DNA of 64,000 bases, from positions 372,001-436,000 of the forward strand of contig NZ_QQOH01000002.1 of NCBI RefSeq assembly GCF_003345655.1, in the 5' to 3' direction. The position numbers were made by a program, and so were the translations under genes. Shown one piece after another: positions 54,381 through 63,494 of the stretch (its first letter is position 1; each line of letters opens with the position of its first letter). This DNA comes from Motiliproteus coralliicola. Lineage in GTDB: Bacteria > Pseudomonadota > Gammaproteobacteria > Pseudomonadales > Balneatricaceae. The notes below the pieces were generated by a model, which made no database searches, was not told where the DNA came from, and was given only the letters and a program-made list of their open reading frames with translations.

Positions 54381-56263
54381 GGCTGTTCGGCGTTCTGCGG
54401 CAGAATCAGACCATCCTTGATCAGCGACCAGGGCTGGGTCCGGCTAACCTGACCGAGCAGATCGATCGACAGGCGACCGGTCTGACCCTGAAGGTGGGCG
54501 CCGGGTAATTCTTGCAACAGCTTCAGGTAGGGAATCAGCCGGTAACTGTCGATACCCAGGGCATAAAGCCGACCGAAACGACTCCGGGTGTTGTCGCGGT
54601 AGGGTTCGAGCCGGGCCCGGGCCGGATTCTGCGGTTCGATCACCCAAGGCATGGCATTGAAGCGGATGCCGTTGAGGTCCTGATAGCGGTTGGCGTCGGG
54701 CTGGCCGTCAAACAGGTGCGAGGTGGCATAGACCGGCAGGTCGCTGGCGTAGTGGAAGGCCAGGGTCGGCTTGATCTGACGGGCATCCTTGTTGAGCGCA
54801 GTCATAAACAGCAGGTCCGGATCCTGGCGCCGACGGGGTTCGAACTCGAACGGTTGACGGATCAGATTGGCCAGCTGTTTGGCCCGCGCTTCACTGGCAT
54901 CGGTGGCCAGCAGGTGGCTGATGCGATCAGAGAAATCTTTTTCGCCGGTAAAGCGCTCGCCGCCGGCAAGAACTCCGCCCAGGGTCAGCCAGCGCTGGTT
55001 GAAGGCCTGTTGGATACGATCGCCCCAGGACGTGGCCGGAGTTAGGGTCAGGGCGACACGGTGGCCGTCGGCCCAGGCCTGATCGGCGCTCTGAATCGCT
55101 TCATCCTCGGTACGCAGGCCGAACTGGAACAGATTCAGGGTGCTGGTGGAACTGTCGACGCTGTTCAGGGCCAAGGTTGGAATCGGCAGCCCGGGGCGTT
55201 CGGTCAGCTGACGCAGTCGGTCTTTATCCAGCGGTCCGATCACCAGATCCACTTGTTGCTGTTGCGCTTCGAGGTAGAACTGCTGCAGATCTTCAATCCG
55301 GGCGCTATCGAAGAAGCTGACCCGGGCCGGCGACTGCCCCTGTTGCAGTTGCTGGTAATGGGCGTTCATTAGCCCTTCGATCACCGCACGGCCCGGTTTG
55401 GCCAGCTTGCCAGTCTGCGGCAGCAATACAGCAATATGGGTCGGCCGGTCGGCGCTGAACTGACGCAGCTGCTGCAGTGATTGCGGCAGGTTGGTTGCGG
55501 CCGGGTGCATACCCCAGAGGCTGTACCAGCCCTCCAGCGCTTCGGTCAGTTGGATCACATCCTGATCGGGGCGTTGGCTTAGCTGGGCCAGCTCGTACCA
55601 GCCCTGTTCCAGGTAGCTGTTCTCCTGCTGCAGCATCTGCACCAGTTCGGCAGGGTCGATCCGCTCCAGCAGCAGCCAGATCTCGTCGGCCAGTTGCGAT
55701 TGCTGCTCCAGCGGCGCGCTTTCCGACTCACTGATCAGGGCCTTCAGGGTGGCCTGGGTATCGCCGAGCTGGCGGAAGTTATCACTGCGCAAGGCAATAT
55801 AACGACGGTAGTCCTCGGCAACCAGTAGGCGGGGATTCTCGATTCGGGCCAGCCACTGCTGGCTCTGCTCGGCCAATTGCAAGGCATTGGCTGCTTCGGC
55901 TTGGAGCAACCACAGGCGTAACTGTTGCAGCTCGGGCAGCAATAGCGGATTGATCTGGGCCAGCAGTTCGGCGGCACTGGCGTATTCCTGTTGCTGCAGC
56001 AATTTTTCGGCAGCCGCTAGTGTATACTCCGCTCTCGCCAACGGCGCTGCCGTTTCAGCCTGCAGCAATAACTGTTCGACCTCGGTCAGTTCACGTCCTT
56101 GCGGCGTTTCCGGCTCCGAGGGCGGCGTTGTGGAGGGGGGCTGGCTGGTACAGCCTGCCACGAGCAGGCCGAGCAGCAGCACGGCGTTAACGCTTCTGAA
56201 CAGCTTCACTTTCGTTTTTGACCCGTCTGTGCGTGGTTGCGGACCGCTAGGGGAATTCATCAT
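54377..56263 (-). CDS. lpoA: Penicillin-binding protein activator LpoA
   Basis: The lipoprotein LpoA reaches from the outer membrane to stimulate PBP1A. The 628-residue form has the lipobox LLVAGC, a helical TPR-like N-terminal domain (about 55-260) and a periplasmic-binding-protein-like C-terminal domain (about 275-600: IAVLLPQTGKLAKPGRAVIE, VDLVIGPLDKDRLRQL). The first ATG (56263) gives a long signal; a GTG at 56209 (VKLFRSVNAVLLLG) would give a usual one and is a good alternative. It heads the lpoA-yraN-diaA-dolP operon. Confidence 0.92.
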   Translation of the reverse strand: MMNSPSGPQPRTDGSKTKVKLFRSVNAVLLLGLLVAGCTSQPPSTTPPSEPETPQGRELTEVEQLLLQAETAAPLARAEYTLAAAEKLLQQQEYASAAELLAQINPLLLPELQQLRLWLLQAEAANALQLAEQSQQWLARIENPRLLVAEDYRRYIALRSDNFRQLGDTQATLKALISESESAPLEQQSQLADEIWLLLERIDPAELVQMLQQENSYLEQGWYELAQLSQRPDQDVIQLTEALEGWYSLWGMHPAATNLPQSLQQLRQFSADRPTHIAVLLPQTGKLAKPGRAVIEGLMNAHYQQLQQGQSPARVSFFDSARIEDLQQFYLEAQQQQVDLVIGPLDKDRLRQLTERPGLPIPTLALNSVDSSTSTLNLFQFGLRTEDEAIQSADQAWADGHRVALTLTPATSWGDRIQQAFNQRWLTLGGVLAGGERFTGEKDFSDRISHLLATDASEARAKQLANLIRQPFEFEPRRRQDPDLLFMTALNKDARQIKPTLAFHYASDLPVYATSHLFDGQPDANRYQDLNGIRFNAMPWVIEPQNPARARLEPYRDNTRSRFGRLYALGIDSYRLIPYLKLLQELPGAHLQGQTGRLSIDLLGQVSRTQPWSLIKDGLILPQNAEQP

Positions 56264-56264
56264 T

Positions 56265-57119
56265 ATGACAGCAGCCTGCCTCTATATAGTTTCAACCCCG
56301 ATCGGCAACTTGGGGGATATCTCTGCCCGAGCGCTGGAAACCCTGCAATCGGTCGAACTGATTGCGGCGGAAGACACCCGACATTCGGCCCGGCTGCTGC
56401 AGCATTTCGGTATTACTACGCCGATGTGGGCTCTGCACGACCATAACGAGCGGGCGCAGGCGGATAGAATAGTACAGCGTTTGTCCGAGGGAGCAAATAT
56501 CGCACTGATCTCGGATGCCGGTACGCCGTTGATCTCCGACCCGGGTTTTCATTTGGTCCGGGCGGTACGCAATGCCGGCTTTCAGGTCGTGCCGGTGCCG
56601 GGGGCCTGTGCGTTGATCGCCGCGTTGTCAGCATCAGGACTACCCACCGATAGGTTCGCCTTTGAAGGCTTTGTGCCGGCCAAAAACCAGGCCCGGTTAC
56701 AGCGGTTGCAGGCCGTGGCCGAAGACACCCGTACACTGATGTTTTACGAGTCGCCCCATCGTCTGTTGGAAACCCTGAGGGCGATGCTGGACGTGTTTGG
56801 GCCGGACCGCTATCTGGTGCTGGCAAGAGAGCTGACCAAGACCTTTGAAACCATCCACGGCGATTCGTTGGGCAACCTGATCGAATGGGTCGAAGCCGAT
56901 GCCAACCAGCGCAAAGGCGAGTTTGTACTGTTGCTGCAGGGTGCCGAGCCGGAGGCCGAAGGCGGTGATCTGGGGGCGGAGGAGCTTAGGGTTCTGTCGT
57001 TGCTGCTGGAGGAGCTTAGCGTCAAGCAGGCATCGGCGTTGGCGGCGAAGATCTGCTCGGGCAAGAAAAAGCAGTTCTATCAGGCGGCGCTGGCGATGCG
57101 TGCCGACGATGGCAATTGA
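56265..57119 (+). CDS. rsmI: 16S rRNA C1402 ribose methyltransferase RsmI
   Basis: The 284-residue enzyme methylates the 2'-O of C1402 in 16S rRNA. Motifs: LYIVSTPIGNLGDISARALE (the Rossmann-like start), AEDTRHSARLLQHFGI, SDAGTPLISDPGFHLV and VPVPGACALIAALSASGLP. The ATG at 56265 is one base from the first ATG of lpoA on the other strand. A longer frame from 55887 is antisense to lpoA and not real. rnpB follows 75 bp downstream. Confidence 0.96.
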   Translation: MTAACLYIVSTPIGNLGDISARALETLQSVELIAAEDTRHSARLLQHFGITTPMWALHDHNERAQADRIVQRLSEGANIALISDAGTPLISDPGFHLVRAVRNAGFQVVPVPGACALIAALSASGLPTDRFAFEGFVPAKNQARLQRLQAVAEDTRTLMFYESPHRLLETLRAMLDVFGPDRYLVLARELTKTFETIHGDSLGNLIEWVEADANQRKGEFVLLLQGAEPEAEGGDLGAEELRVLSLLLEELSVKQASALAAKICSGKKKQFYQAALAMRADDGN

Positions 57120-57194
57120 TCCGCCTGGCTTGAATCGCTTTGTTTGATCTTGATTGATTGAACCCCGTTCGCAAAGCACGTACCATCCGCCGCT

Positions 57195-57540
<346 letters not shown>

Positions 57541-57925
57541 AACTTCTTCTTTTACTCAATATCTTGATAAGTTCTTGAACTTAAAAGATGTTGAGTGCCT
57601 CAAGTGGTACAGGGGCATTTACCGGCTCCCTATCTCCAGAAGCGAGACTGATAGGGAGCAGGTGCGTTCAGAACCGTAGCTGTAACCCTCACCTGAGTTG
57701 CCAGCATTATCGATCGGGCTATCAATCCGATTGAGTCTCTCCCTTCCAAAGTTGCCGATCTATGCCTGCCGCCTGGTTGAGTTCGTTAAGCTTATAATCC
57801 AGTGGATGGATGTCCTATTTGGATGTGTGAGCCTAAGCAAGTAGGCTGAAGGAGTTCGGTCTTATTTACCTTCCATGGCCTGTTGGGTCGTGGTTTGTTG
57901 GGTCATAGCTTGTTGGGTGGCGAGA
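57541..57925 (+). other. Region between rnpB and the zeta-like kinase
   Basis: About 385 bp without a supported gene. Two clear inverted repeats occur: GCTCCCTATC/GATAGGGAGC (57625-57659, 15-base loop) and AGCCTA/TAGGCT (57831-57848). An A/T-rich hairpin lies just after rnpB (57555-57596). A perfect -10 TATAAT is at 57793-57798, with no good -35. The last 45 bp hold the 15-bp repeats listed separately. Confidence 0.5.
57881..57918 (+). repeat. Three 15-bp tandem repeats at the start of the kinase gene
   Basis: TGTTGGGT occurs at 57881, 57896 and 57911, a period of exactly 15. If translated from ATG 57875 it would give a CWV-x-x repeat at the N-terminus, but that ATG has no ribosome site. Confidence 0.7.
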
Positions 57926-59677
57926 ATGGATGTGCAGCAAGAGCCATTGCCAGAAGAATCTCAAACTTTTTCAGCTTGGAATCCGGGGATAGAGCCGGAC
58001 CTCCCTGCTGAGCTGCTCCCACTAGAAACCATCCATCGGGCAGAAAACGTAACCTCTTGCTTGGCTGAGGTGGTGGAATTAGCCGAATGGACAGGAATAC
58101 CGATGCAGGAACTCGTGGTCTTCCGGCCAGAGCGACTTGCGTTGCATGAGTTGATCGTACGGATCAATGCCGATGTTGTCGTCCAGGAAGCGATCGAAGA
58201 GGAGGATCTAGGCAAGCACTTTCGCAACATCGTTTCCGAGGTCATGGATAACTACATCCAGCCCAGGGAGGACGAGATTGTCGAGGCTTATCAAGAACTT
58301 CGCACAAGGGCTTCCGAAGCCGTGCTCGGTGTACTCGACACCTCCCTGTTTGCTTCGGATGAGCCAGAAGCCCCTTCCAGGTCTTTGCTAGATCGTTACT
58401 TTCGGCGCAGAGATCGGCGTCCGCATCGGATCGAATCGACCCTGGAGAAAACCTATCGCGTGTTGAGGCAGTACAAAGAGTCAGGGCTCAAGGCGCAGGA
58501 TCCGTTCTTAGCGGCCATTTATAAGGCCCTGTATAAGGTGCTTGGCACCATCGCTGTGTCCCGCGGTTATATCGGAGTGGAGAAATCCTTGTTGGCCAAG
58601 CTGGTGACCGATCGGGTGTGTAATCTGTACGGAAGCCAAATAGTGGGGCAGATCATCGCTCCGGCAGTGAGGGATGCGATCGATCGTGAAGGCTACACTC
58701 GATCAAAAGTCGCGGAAAAACCGATAGTTATCAGCCTTAAAGGGGCTTCGGCAGCCGGAAAAAGCTCTCTGCGGCCCATGCTTACAAAAATGATCGGTCA
58801 ACTGGGCATTGCCATGGATGGATACACCACCATCAGTCCGGATATCTGGCGGCGACTACTGCTGGATTACAGCTCCTTAGGTGCAAACTACAAATATGCC
58901 GGGCGTCTGACCAGTCACGAGGTTTCTGCGGTCGACACCAAGCTCGATCAGTACATAAGAGACAAGGCACTGGTCGATGGATCTATCCCACACCTGCTTC
59001 TCGACCGGTTTAGATTTGATAGTTTCTCAAGCGAGAAAATCGGGCGCATCCTTCTTGATACGTATCTCAAGTTCGCCGATACGATGTACCTCTATTTTGT
59101 TGTCACGCCGCCGGAGGCCACGGTGGAAAGAGGCTGGGAGCGAGGCCTAAACCGAGGTCGATACAAAGCCGTGGAGGACTTTCTAGGCCACAGCGTGGAA
59201 GCTTACGAAGGCATGCCCAGAATTCTCTTCAAGTGGTTGGCTCACGATAAACCGAAACTGAAATACCAATTTCTGGACAACAGTGTTCCAAAGGGAACCT
59301 TTCCTAAAACAATCGCTTACGGAGATCGTGAGACGCTTACGATTGTAGATCTTCCGGCATTTCTTAATATCGAGCGATATCAAAAGATCAATGTCAGCGC
59401 GAAATCGCCAGAAGCCGTGTATTTGGATTCCAGGGCTCAAGTTGATGGGTATAGCGTGAAATTGTTGAAGCGCTGCCTGTCAGCTATCCCCAAGGTTGAT
59501 TTTCTGGATGAAGCGACGGGGCAGGTGTTTTTGCGAGCAGAGAACGGTGTGCTCAAGGTTCGGGACAGGTCCCGATTAACGGGGCTGGCACAGAACTCAA
59601 TACTGGGTGATGTGCTATCCGAACTGGATCCTAAGATAGTTCCAACATCGAGCGCCAGGCAAAAGCAGGACTTGTAG
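57926..59677 (+). CDS. Zeta-toxin-like P-loop kinase, orphan
   Basis: The 583-residue protein (from ATG 57926) has a helical N-terminal part of about 265 residues, a P-loop kinase domain with Walker A LKGASAAGKSSLR, a TISPDIWRRLLLDYSSLG segment holding the Asp expected of zeta-type kinases, and a C-terminal part with beta text. Zeta toxins phosphorylate UDP-sugars; large zeta-domain proteins of unknown target are also known. No epsilon-like antitoxin gene is adjacent. Substrate and role are open. The ATG at 57875 would add 17 residues but has no ribosome site. Its surroundings are A/T-richer and look inserted. Confidence 0.6.
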   Translation: MDVQQEPLPEESQTFSAWNPGIEPDLPAELLPLETIHRAENVTSCLAEVVELAEWTGIPMQELVVFRPERLALHELIVRINADVVVQEAIEEEDLGKHFRNIVSEVMDNYIQPREDEIVEAYQELRTRASEAVLGVLDTSLFASDEPEAPSRSLLDRYFRRRDRRPHRIESTLEKTYRVLRQYKESGLKAQDPFLAAIYKALYKVLGTIAVSRGYIGVEKSLLAKLVTDRVCNLYGSQIVGQIIAPAVRDAIDREGYTRSKVAEKPIVISLKGASAAGKSSLRPMLTKMIGQLGIAMDGYTTISPDIWRRLLLDYSSLGANYKYAGRLTSHEVSAVDTKLDQYIRDKALVDGSIPHLLLDRFRFDSFSSEKIGRILLDTYLKFADTMYLYFVVTPPEATVERGWERGLNRGRYKAVEDFLGHSVEAYEGMPRILFKWLAHDKPKLKYQFLDNSVPKGTFPKTIAYGDRETLTIVDLPAFLNIERYQKINVSAKSPEAVYLDSRAQVDGYSVKLLKRCLSAIPKVDFLDEATGQVFLRAENGVLKVRDRSRLTGLAQNSILGDVLSELDPKIVPTSSARQKQDL

Positions 59678-59894
59678 GGCAGTCCAGGAAGCTACCGCCT
59701 TCCTAGGAATCAAAAAGGCTTGGTTATCAGAGGTACCAGATCTTAGGAGCAAGCTACTGCATTGTCCGCTTAACCAGTTGAGAATCATGGCTGGAGTCGC
59801 CCGGCTTACTGCACTCGTACTGCTCTCTATTCGACCCCTTCGCTTGCAACCGATGCTGCAACAGGTTGCTTGTGGCTCTGCGAACAGCTGTTCG

Positions 59895-62273
59895 CTATTG
59901 GCCTGAAGAAACCCGGGTATCGGCCTGCCTGGAGGATTCAAAGAATTGACTCATTTCGTCCACCGGTAGGGGTTTTGAGATCAGATATCCCTGGATGGCG
60001 ATGTCACTGCTGAGTTGTCGGAGCATCTCGAGTTGTTGCTGGGTCTCAACCCCTTCGGCGATAACCTTCAGATTCATGCTCTGGCTCATCTGAATGATGG
60101 CCTCAACAATGCCCTGCTCGAAATTTTCTTCCGTATCGGGGCTGATAAAGGAACGGTCGATCTTCAGCACGCTGAGCGGGAATTTCATTAGGTAGCTCAG
60201 CGCCGAGTAGCCGGTACCGAAGTCATCGATCGCGATCTGACAACCCAGCGACTTCAACTGTTCGAACCGATCCAGATTATTCTGGTTGTCGTGCAGCAAC
60301 AGGCTTTCGGTAATCTCGATCATCAGGTGCTGCGGCCGTATCTGCGCATCATGGATCGCACCTTCAAGGGTATTGTTGAATGAGTGGGCCTGGAACTGGC
60401 GGGTCGAGACATTGACGGACAGGTAAAGCTCGGGGTCGAAACGACGGTGCCAGTTGGCCAGTTGGAGGCAGCTCTGTCGCAGGCACCATTCGCCAATCTC
60501 AATAATTCGCCCGGTCTCCTCGGCGACCGGGATAAAATCAGCCGGTGATATCAGCTCGCCCTGATCGTCTCTGAGTCTGAGCAGGGCTTCGATACCCACG
60601 GTCTTCCCTTGGGCAAGGCTGACGATGGGTTGATAGTGGACTTCCAGCAACTCATCGTCGATTGCCCGGCGTAGCAGGGCTTCAATTTTCAAGCGTCGCT
60701 GAATCAGGCGACTATGCTCGGAGGAGTAGGCAGAGAAACGGGAGCGGCCTTCGTCCTTGGCGCGATACATGGCCAGATCGGCATACTGAAGTAACTGGGT
60801 CGGGGACTGGCAATCCTTCGGATACACGGCAATGCCGATGGAGGCCGAGATAAAGGCGTTGCTCTCCTCAAGGGGGAAGGGGGCTTCCAAATGCGTGATG
60901 ATCCGCTCCGCCACGTGCTCGGCGGAAAAGCTTGGGTCGAGTTCTTTGATGATCACGGCAAACTCATCCCCTCCCAGTCGAGCAATCAGGTCCTCAGCAC
61001 GCAAAGTTGATTGGATTCGCTTGGTAACCTGACACAGCAACTGATCCCCGACCTGGTGCCCGTAGGTATCGTTGATGATCTTGAAGTTGTCCAGATCGAT
61101 AAACAGCAGGGCAAAGGGTTTCTGTGACTGACGTCTGTCGTAGGTGAGCTGATCCAGGTAGGACTGGAAGTGGTAGCGGTTTGCGATGCCGGATAGGTGA
61201 TCGGTATTGGCCTGATGTTCCAGCTTACGCCGAGCCTGATTCAGGCTGGTGACGTCGGTCATCACCGCTAGCGCTCCCGGAAAGGAGTCTTCAGCACTCA
61301 AGGTGGCGTCCATCAGCACTTCGACCCGCTGCCCCCGACCGTTGATCAGGTGCAGAGGCAGCTCGGCCAGGGTTTTGCTTTCCCACAGAGCGGCCAGGGC
61401 AGGATCCAGCAGCTGTTGTTGATGCTCCACGTCCAGCAGCCGACTCAGCTTGCAACCAACCACCTCGGCCCGCTGAAATCTCAGCTGCTGTAAGAAGTAG
61501 TCACTGGTGTCCTGAATCACCCCTTCGCGGTTGAAGCTGAACAGCAACGAAGGGGTCGAGTGGTAGAGCAGTTGAAGACGATCTTTGCTCTGCAGGGTCT
61601 TATTGTGCTGCTTTTCCAGGCTGCCCTGCATTTCGTTGAACGCCTTGCTGATTACGCCGAGCTCGTCATTGGTGGATTCACTGACCCGAATAAAGGCACC
61701 ACTATCCCTGCTGCGATCGATCGCTTCAATCAACGCCTGCAATGGTGCGTCCATCAGTCGAGAGAAGATCAGCCAGACACTTGCCGCGAGTGCGATTATC
61801 ACCAGTAGGATGGCAAACAGCCCGGAGAGGATAAATTGCGCCTTTTCGTCCTCCAGCGATTGGTAGCCCAGTACGATCTCCAGCTCGCCTACCCTTTGCT
61901 TGATATGGGCATTGCTGTAATTGATTGGGTAGGCGTAGTCGCTGGATATCACCTGACTCATGGCCTGCTCAGAGGCGAACTTATCCGCAACGGCGTTGCC
62001 ACTTTCATCTCGGATGACAATCCGAATGACATCCGGATCGAGCATGATGGTTTCGACAATACCCTCGACCCGTTTGGTATTGAAATTCCATAGCGGGTCC
62101 GCCAGCAGATCGGCATAGCTGCCCAGGGTCTGCTGCTTCTGCTCCAGCTTCAGATTGAACTGCTGCTCCGCGTTGTAGAGCATCAGGCCAAGCGTCAGTG
62201 TCAGAGCCACTACGGCTGCCGGGATCAATATCAGCAGCAGTTTCAGCTTTAGGGAGGGAAGTCGTTTCAGCAT
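59895..62273 (-). CDS. Membrane sensor with PAS, GGDEF and EAL domains
   Basis: The 792-residue protein has an N-terminal helix (about 10-30), a periplasmic loop of roughly 125 residues, a second helix (about 150-172), a HAMP-like region, a PAS domain (about 230-345), then GGDEF and EAL domains. The active site RLGGDEFAV is intact, with an RAED inhibitory site five residues before it; the EAL part has GIEALLRLRD, IAIDDFGTGYSALSYL and VIAEGVET. Both cyclic-di-GMP synthesis and breakdown are possible. It lies 11 bp after a periplasmic binding protein gene, which probably supplies the signal. Confidence 0.92.
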   Translation of the reverse strand: MLKRLPSLKLKLLLILIPAAVVALTLTLGLMLYNAEQQFNLKLEQKQQTLGSYADLLADPLWNFNTKRVEGIVETIMLDPDVIRIVIRDESGNAVADKFASEQAMSQVISSDYAYPINYSNAHIKQRVGELEIVLGYQSLEDEKAQFILSGLFAILLVIIALAASVWLIFSRLMDAPLQALIEAIDRSRDSGAFIRVSESTNDELGVISKAFNEMQGSLEKQHNKTLQSKDRLQLLYHSTPSLLFSFNREGVIQDTSDYFLQQLRFQRAEVVGCKLSRLLDVEHQQQLLDPALAALWESKTLAELPLHLINGRGQRVEVLMDATLSAEDSFPGALAVMTDVTSLNQARRKLEHQANTDHLSGIANRYHFQSYLDQLTYDRRQSQKPFALLFIDLDNFKIINDTYGHQVGDQLLCQVTKRIQSTLRAEDLIARLGGDEFAVIIKELDPSFSAEHVAERIITHLEAPFPLEESNAFISASIGIAVYPKDCQSPTQLLQYADLAMYRAKDEGRSRFSAYSSEHSRLIQRRLKIEALLRRAIDDELLEVHYQPIVSLAQGKTVGIEALLRLRDDQGELISPADFIPVAEETGRIIEIGEWCLRQSCLQLANWHRRFDPELYLSVNVSTRQFQAHSFNNTLEGAIHDAQIRPQHLMIEITESLLLHDNQNNLDRFEQLKSLGCQIAIDDFGTGYSALSYLMKFPLSVLKIDRSFISPDTEENFEQGIVEAIIQMSQSMNLKVIAEGVETQQQLEMLRQLSSDIAIQGYLISKPLPVDEMSQFFESSRQADTRVSSGQ

Positions 62274-62284
62274 TGGGATTACGA

Positions 62285-63397
62285 TCAGTGAGACTTGATA
62301 TGCGAGAGTACTTTCTGCAGTGAAAAGTCATACTCCCCATAGCCCTGCGATGGTTTCAGGCTGAAACCTCGGAAATCGATCTTATCCCAGTTTTCATCTC
62401 CCAAGTTTTGGGAATATTGGTCAATGTTGTTGCGATCGATACTCTGCATCTGAAAGTCGACCCGACCCAGCGGGGCGGTTTCGCCCTTCAGGCTACGTTG
62501 GTGATAGTCATACAGCATGACCATGGACCAGGCCCCAGCCAGAAAGTGGCCACCATCGGTCAGCAGCATCTCGCCATTGCGAACCATCTCCAGTCCTTGA
62601 GCGGACCAGTTCAGCCCCACCAGGCAGACATCGCTTCCCGGCTTAACACTATTGGCTTTCAGTGCATCTCTGGCGCCCATGGCGATGGGGTCGTTGGCTG
62701 CCCAAATGCCGACCGGTTGGATGTCGTTTCTTGTAGCCCACTTCAAATAACTGTCGGTTAGGTCCGAGGCTTCCTGCTGATTCCAATTGGCGTACAGAAA
62801 ACGATCCAGCTTGATATCGGCTTGCTGTTCGATCACCGACATCGCTCCCCGATTCCGATCGATAGAGGCTGGCGTCAACTGGTCACCGCCTATTGCCAGC
62901 ATATGGTATGGCCCTGAATCGTTGGTCGCTTTGGCGCACTGGTGCAATGCCTGCATCATTCGACGTCCTGCACCATGGTTATCGGGTATGACTGCACCCA
63001 GGAGGTTCGGGTTGTCGGGTTTGGGGTAACCAACCTTTGCTCTCTGAGGAGGAAGGAAATCATTAAGCAGCATCAGGGTTTTGGTCTTACTGCCTTTACT
63101 GGACAGGAAAATTTTCTCAGCGGCCTGCTCTTCATTGACCAGAATCAGGTAATCCGGTGGGTTGTTGCGCGAGGTGATCTGTTGGCCGATTTCGACCATT
63201 TTGACCCGGTTACGCTGTGCATAAACAACTTCGAGCTCGATATCCAAGTCGTTGGCAGCGGCTTGCATGGTCTCGGTTACCATGTCCCAAAAACGCTCAC
63301 CCTGCTTACCCGGATTCAGAAAGGTGACCTCCATCGCCTGGAGGGACGTCGAATAAAGGAGGGTGCTGAGCGAAAGTGAGAGCAGGGTTTTTATCAT
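62285..63397 (-). CDS. Periplasmic sugar-type binding protein
   Basis: The 370-residue protein has a signal peptide (KTLLSLSLSTLLYSTSLQA) and a Peripla_BP_4-like fold: VTFLNPGKQGERFWDMVTET, then NNPPDYLILVNEEQAAEKIF, the hinge text VGIWAANDPIAMGARDALKA and VCLVGLNWSAQGLEMVRNGE. No permease or ATPase is next to it. It is followed by the GGDEF/EAL sensor gene after 11 bp, so it is more likely a signal receptor than a transporter part. The ligand is unknown. Confidence 0.88.
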   Translation of the reverse strand: MIKTLLSLSLSTLLYSTSLQAMEVTFLNPGKQGERFWDMVTETMQAAANDLDIELEVVYAQRNRVKMVEIGQQITSRNNPPDYLILVNEEQAAEKIFLSSKGSKTKTLMLLNDFLPPQRAKVGYPKPDNPNLLGAVIPDNHGAGRRMMQALHQCAKATNDSGPYHMLAIGGDQLTPASIDRNRGAMSVIEQQADIKLDRFLYANWNQQEASDLTDSYLKWATRNDIQPVGIWAANDPIAMGARDALKANSVKPGSDVCLVGLNWSAQGLEMVRNGEMLLTDGGHFLAGAWSMVMLYDYHQRSLKGETAPLGRVDFQMQSIDRNNIDQYSQNLGDENWDKIDFRGFSLKPSQGYGEYDFSLQKVLSHIKSH

Positions 63398-63494
63398 TGT
63401 TATTTCACCTTGACGACAAACTCAACTGACAAGATTCGATTGTTTTACCAGCTAAGTGGCACAACAACAATCGTCGGTTAGGGTGATAAACCAG

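Noticed and set aside
57555-57596. Terminator of rnpB
   Set aside because: The hairpin is imperfect and A/T-rich without a clean T-run, so it was not called as a terminator.
59678-59894. Insertion-sequence remnant after the zeta-like kinase
   Set aside because: Short inverted repeats (AGGAAG/CTTCCT and the palindrome GCGAACAGCTGTTCGC) are present, but no transposase fragment or target duplication could be identified.
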